DNA from: Allorhodopirellula solitaria
GTDB taxonomy: Bacteria; Planctomycetota; Planctomycetia; Pirellulales; Pirellulaceae
NCBI RefSeq assembly: GCF_007859855.1
Contig: NZ_SJPK01000004.1
Location: 437,646 to 501,645 of the forward strand
Length of the DNA: 64,000 nt
Direction: 5' to 3'
Below the pieces are notes generated by a model, which saw only the letters and a list, made by a program, of their open reading frames with translations, made no database searches and had not been told where the DNA came from. Positions 60,654-64,000 of this stretch are shown here, in pieces. The translations under genes and the position numbers were made by a program. Position 1 is the stretch's first letter, and each line of letters starts with the position of its first letter.

Positions 60654-61489
60654 ATTGCCAAGAAACACGCCGGCATTGGGATCTCTACCATGACTCCGAA
60701 GGCGACCCAGAACTGCATCTGCGGTTGAACGAGCACTTGGATCAATGCGCGTCCTGTCGACAATGGTTCGGGCAACAATCTCGTCTTGAGTCGCTCATCC
60801 AACAGCGTCTCAAGAGCGCTGATGGCCTAGCGACCATCCCTCCCGATCCGGACAATGGTACAACGCCAGTTGACTGGCCAGCGATCCTATCTCAGGTCGA
60901 AGCCGTTCCGAACAAGTCATCGCGCGCGTGGTTGGTGCTCGGCTCGACTGTCGCCGCGTTGGCCGCCAGCGTCCTGTTGCTCATCAGCTTATATCTGCCC
61001 AATGCGGATGGTCCGGGTGCGATTCTGCGCGATGTTCCTGATCTAGCCCGTCTTTCAGCCGAAGTACATGGACACGTCGCCAGCGGTGGATTGCGTCCTG
61101 ATTTTGAAAGCGATTCAGATATCGCGGTCGATCAATACTTGGTCGCTCGCGTCTCGTTTCCTGTACGTTGCCCGCCACGCAAAGATTCGGGCTTCGCCGT
61201 CGGTGGAGCGGGCCTATGTCAGTTCGCGGGCCAACCGGCCGCCTACGTTGTCGGTTCGGTCGACGATTCTCCGGTCTCGATATTCGTATTGCCTCGCGAA
61301 AGCCTGGCGGTGTTTCCGAAGCAACGTAAAAAGTTGAATCAAGGCCACGTGAGCGAGCAGGTCGAAGGTGGAAGTCGCATGGTCTCTTCGATGATTGATC
61401 AAAACGTCGTTGTGGTCGTCGGCGAAATCGAACCCAAGAAATTAACCCGCGTGCTGAAGTCTTATGGAACCTATCCCCACGAAGCGTAG
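60650..61489 (+). CDS. Zinc-type anti-sigma factor, membrane spanning
   Basis: 279 residues. The N-terminal cytoplasmic domain has the ZAS zinc motif H-x3-C-x2-C (H29, C33, C36) within LNEHLDQCASCRQW. A single membrane helix at about 93-116 (AWLVLGSTVAALAASVLLLI) is followed by a periplasmic domain of about 160 residues with VARVSFPVRCPPRK and VSIFVLPRESLAVF. The sensor domain is not a family I can name. It should hold the ECF sigma factor encoded immediately upstream (ATGA overlap) inactive until a periplasmic signal is received. Confidence 0.88.
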   Translation: MNCQETRRHWDLYHDSEGDPELHLRLNEHLDQCASCRQWFGQQSRLESLIQQRLKSADGLATIPPDPDNGTTPVDWPAILSQVEAVPNKSSRAWLVLGSTVAALAASVLLLISLYLPNADGPGAILRDVPDLARLSAEVHGHVASGGLRPDFESDSDIAVDQYLVARVSFPVRCPPRKDSGFAVGGAGLCQFAGQPAAYVVGSVDDSPVSIFVLPRESLAVFPKQRKKLNQGHVSEQVEGGSRMVSSMIDQNVVVVVGEIEPKKLTRVLKSYGTYPHEA

Positions 61490-62069
61490 AGCCCAGCAGA
61501 ACCTGATCGAGATACTCAGTACCGAGTCAAGCGGTTGAGTCGGTCCAGAGATAACGCGGACGGGAGGGTTCGAAAGCATAACTCTCAAAAACCGGATGTT
61601 TCTTCTCGGGATTTAGTGGCGCCGAACGCGCTGTTTGATTCCTGAATGACCTCCACAGTGTGGTGGATTTTCGAGGCATTTACTCCTGCGTCCTATGGTG
61701 TTTTGGCATCATCTGAGAGTAGACGATACATTGACTTACGCAGAGACAAACGGACTTGGGCAATTGTGGGGACGCGGGCCGGGGAAGGGATATTTCGGTC
61801 GATAGCGCGCCAGCGGTGCGGTTGATGCTCGGCAAGTTCACGCTTGCCGGGCATCCGTTTTTCGCTCACTGGACGCAGGAGCCTATGCCTCAAAAATCCA
61901 ACATCCTGGATGCCTGCCACTAAATTCCGAGAAGAACCAGTTCTCGAAGGGAATACTCTCGTCGAGAAATTCCTTTTTGCTCAATAGACGCCGGAGTAGA
62001 TGCCTGCAAAACCCAACATCTTGGACTCCAGCGACCAGAATCCGCAAAGAACCTGTAAGGGTGAGGTTT
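61490..62069. other. Gene-free region with an imperfect direct repeat
   Basis: 580 bases without a supported gene. About 60 bases starting at 61880 (GCCTATGCCTCAAAAATCCA) recur in altered form from about 61994 (GTAGATGCCTGCAAAACCCA). Both copies continue with ACATC-TGGA and end in a GAAGAACC/AAAGAACC block; the spacing is about 113 bases. Confidence 0.5.
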
Positions 62070-63374
62070 CTATCTGTCGCTGCTCGATTTGATGCTGATC
62101 AATTCCTGGGCAGTTTCAATGATAGCATCGCAGACCTCGTCGGCGACGTACACGCTGTAGTTATCCGCCGCGTCAACGCAAACTGAAGACTTTGGATTGC
62201 ATACTTGCCAGTTTTGACGGATTCCTATTCTTATTCCGGCGCACAGCATGTCGTCAGGAGCGTCTCTCAATAGATCACGCTCGGCCTCTGTCAGTCCGCT
62301 CACCAGATAATAGGCGGCATCCTCAATCGTTTCCAGTTGATCGCTGGGCAGAAGTTCGGCACCCTGGTTTACAACTTGCACGTGTTCACGGGTATCTCTG
62401 CGTGTTTTCTGTCGGTGTTCCGAGTGGTGGCGCCTGCTCTCAGATCCACGATCGAGCTTGGTTGGCCCAGGACCCTCGACGCTATAGCTTAGCGGATCGT
62501 CGAACTCCAAAATGGGGGCGCGTGAGATTAGGAAAACTGCGCCAGCAGTTGTCACTGTGAAAATCAACGCAAAACCTGCAATAGAAATCCATCGCCTCGA
62601 TGCTCCAAGGAGACCGAACGAGGAAGGATTGGCTAGCGACTCGTCACGAACGAGATTGGAGGATGTGTCACTCGAGCCAGGTCCACTACGAAATCCCAGA
62701 TCAGAGCTCTCGGCTCGTGACAGATCGAAGTATATGGAATCGCTCGCAAGCATCGATTCATCGACACTATAGTCGACAATATCACGCCGATTGATTCTCC
62801 CCGCTTCTCCCTCAGGTGATGCCGACGCGGTTTTCGGCTTGTCTGTCTTGGTCGACTCTCTCATAGGAAGAATCAAAGCATCAGACAGCGAGAACACGGG
62901 ATTTGCAATCTGTTGTGAATCAAGAAACTCGTCGCCAGTTAGAATGCTGGTGCTGGATTTGAATTCATCGCCGGTAACTAAAATGTGATCTGGATCCATC
63001 AGTACATCTGTGTGGGAGAGGTCTAGGCCTTCCATCACTCGATCGCTCCGCTCCAAGCTTATGCCGGCTATTGGTCCCGCCTTAGATGATGCCGGCGAAG
63101 AAGCTTCATCGCTCCTTGCGGTGTCGGTCGTAGCAAGTGCTGCGTCGACGCCGACGTTCGCTTGCGACTTCGAAGCTTTCTTCGGTACGAACGCAGTCCG
63201 CGATGCCACTCTTGAGTCCACCGTCTGCGATTTAGCTGAACCTTCCATTTCAGCCGACGGCAGCAGGCCAGTTTCTGGCGAGTCAGCCTCGCCCAAATAG
63301 GTGGTGACCTCGCCAGTAACCGTCCCTGAAAATGCCAGTGTGAGAAGGGTGTAGCAAGACCAGAATCTAAACAT
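62070..63374 (-). CDS. Uncharacterised exported/membrane protein with DUF6794-like C-terminus
   Basis: 434 residues. A signal peptide (MFRFWSCYTLLTLAFSGTVTG) is followed by about 230 Ser/Asp/Glu-rich residues of low order, including a doubled TGDEF motif (ILVTGDEFKSSTSILTGDEF). A single membrane helix lies near 266-287 (WISIAGFALIFTVTTAGAVF), then a basic stretch (RRHHSEHRQKTRRD). The last 100 residues look folded: LETIEDAAYYLVSGLTEAERD then IRIGIRQNWQVCNPKSSVC. That layout recalls DUF6794, a small domain of unknown function. A hydrophobic start plus internal span implies both termini on the same side or a cleaved leader. No neighbouring gene suggests a role. Confidence 0.6.
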   Translation of the reverse strand: MFRFWSCYTLLTLAFSGTVTGEVTTYLGEADSPETGLLPSAEMEGSAKSQTVDSRVASRTAFVPKKASKSQANVGVDAALATTDTARSDEASSPASSKAGPIAGISLERSDRVMEGLDLSHTDVLMDPDHILVTGDEFKSSTSILTGDEFLDSQQIANPVFSLSDALILPMRESTKTDKPKTASASPEGEAGRINRRDIVDYSVDESMLASDSIYFDLSRAESSDLGFRSGPGSSDTSSNLVRDESLANPSSFGLLGASRRWISIAGFALIFTVTTAGAVFLISRAPILEFDDPLSYSVEGPGPTKLDRGSESRRHHSEHRQKTRRDTREHVQVVNQGAELLPSDQLETIEDAAYYLVSGLTEAERDLLRDAPDDMLCAGIRIGIRQNWQVCNPKSSVCVDAADNYSVYVADEVCDAIIETAQELISIKSSSDR

Positions 63375-64000
63375 TACTTCCTCGTGAAGTTAAGTTGGTG
63401 TGTGTTGAAACGCAAAGAAAACGTAACTGAATATGTCGAATACTATCGGTCCCCGAACATTCTTCGGCGACAATATATACGAGCGAAATAAGTAAATAGG
63501 TGGATTCAATATGGCTGGAAGACAGCTGTCAATGAGAACGCAGTGGAACAAAACATGCAGATGATGGCCTGAAGATTGGGTGGCTGGTTATGAAGCAGGC
63601 GGATCGAAATTCGGCCCTGCTGGAAACGCTCGCTTGATGCGAATCAGGCAACGATATGTTGGAGCGCACTGTTATGTTTTGTGTTGCATTAGCAGGTCCC
63701 CAATCTTTCGCATCCCGATACCCTTCTTTTTGTCGATCTAGCTGAATCAGTTCGTCCTAGTGTGGAGGTTTAGGTTAAGGTGAGCGCAAAGTTTTTCCCG
63801 TGTTTGCCAAGTTCGGGATCGAGGATCGCTCGCTGCTGGAGATCAGAAAGATCTGAACGGGAGGAGCTCAGTCGCTTGCTATGTGCTCGGGGTAAACCCA
63901 TTGTTTCTCGTCTGAGCAGGATTAGGACAGAGCAGCGCGGCATGATGCACAACCATGAACTCTTCGGAGTCGGCTTTAGACTCATCCGAGTAGTACAGCT
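63375..64000. other. Gene-free sequence to the window end
   Basis: No convincing ORF in 626 bases; the only frame above 60 codons (minus, 63770-63985) is Arg/Ser/Leu-rich with no recognisable motif. A gene beginning beyond the window edge cannot be excluded. Confidence 0.4.

Noticed and set aside
63770-63985. 71-codon ORF near the window end
   Set aside because: Low-complexity Arg/Ser/Leu composition, no ribosome site, no homology recognised.
1-64000. CRISPR arrays, tRNA, rRNA, prophage genes
   Set aside because: No regularly spaced direct repeats, no clover-leaf or rRNA sequence and no phage structural genes were seen on either strand.

Overview
The window looks like a chromosome segment of a marine-type planctomycete, most likely of the Pirellulaceae (Rhodopirellula-like). 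This is inferred from gene content: a DUF1592-type cytochrome next to a DUF1552 protein, six sulfatases, a sialidase-like/DUF1080 fusion, a DUF6250/beta-helix protein, a GH92 glycosidase and a 12-heme c-type cytochrome. I see no rRNA, tRNA, CRISPR array or prophage. Genes lie on both strands, mostly in short units, and the spaces between them carry several repeat families.

Layout. 1-3.8 kb: the 3' part of a glycerol-3-phosphate dehydrogenase, a DUF3293 protein and a convergent sulfatase. 4.0-7.6 kb: a possible small membrane protein, a truncated MITE-like repeat, then an NtrC-type sigma-54 response regulator and its PAS histidine kinase. 7.6-10.7 kb: nhaA with a leader able to form competing hairpins, an Rnk-like protein and a small membrane protein. 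10.9-20.9 kb: a metal-homeostasis island with a CynX/NimT-type permease, a P1B-4-like metal ATPase (SPC and HEGST motifs), a divergent His-rich secreted protein, a His-rich lipoprotein, a Cus/Czc RND pump and adaptor, and a Cys/His-rich protein. No outer-membrane factor gene is present. 21-25.2 kb: a plastic zone with a complete IS4-family element abutting a truncated MITE, two uncharacterised genes separated by a structured attC-like element, and a full MITE copy.

25.5-27.6 kb: a three-gene phospholipid-type operon (SMR-like membrane protein, CDP-alcohol phosphatidyltransferase, CdsA-like cytidylyltransferase), resembling E. coli ynbAB. 27.7-42.8 kb: a glycan and sulfate-ester degradation region with the DUF6250/beta-helix protein, the sialidase-like/DUF1080 protein, the DUF1592/DUF1552 pair, an intact MITE with an 8-bp target duplication, and four sulfatases on the minus strand. 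43-48.6 kb: a TPR protein, a hybrid PAS kinase and an EnvZ/OmpR-type pair. 48.8-52.9 kb: a GH92 alpha-mannosidase-like enzyme and another sulfatase.

53-57.2 kb: a tight three-gene operon of an SbnA-like enzyme, an FAD/NAD(P)-binding protein and an alanine-racemase-fold PLP decarboxylase-like protein, closed by a bidirectional hairpin. It looks like a small biosynthetic system related to 2,3-diaminopropionate chemistry but lacks SbnB and any siderophore synthetase. I consider it the best candidate for an undescribed system here. 57.3-61.5 kb: the dodecaheme cytochrome, divergent from an ECF sigma factor and its zinc-type anti-sigma factor. 62-64 kb: an uncharacterised membrane protein and apparently gene-free sequence.
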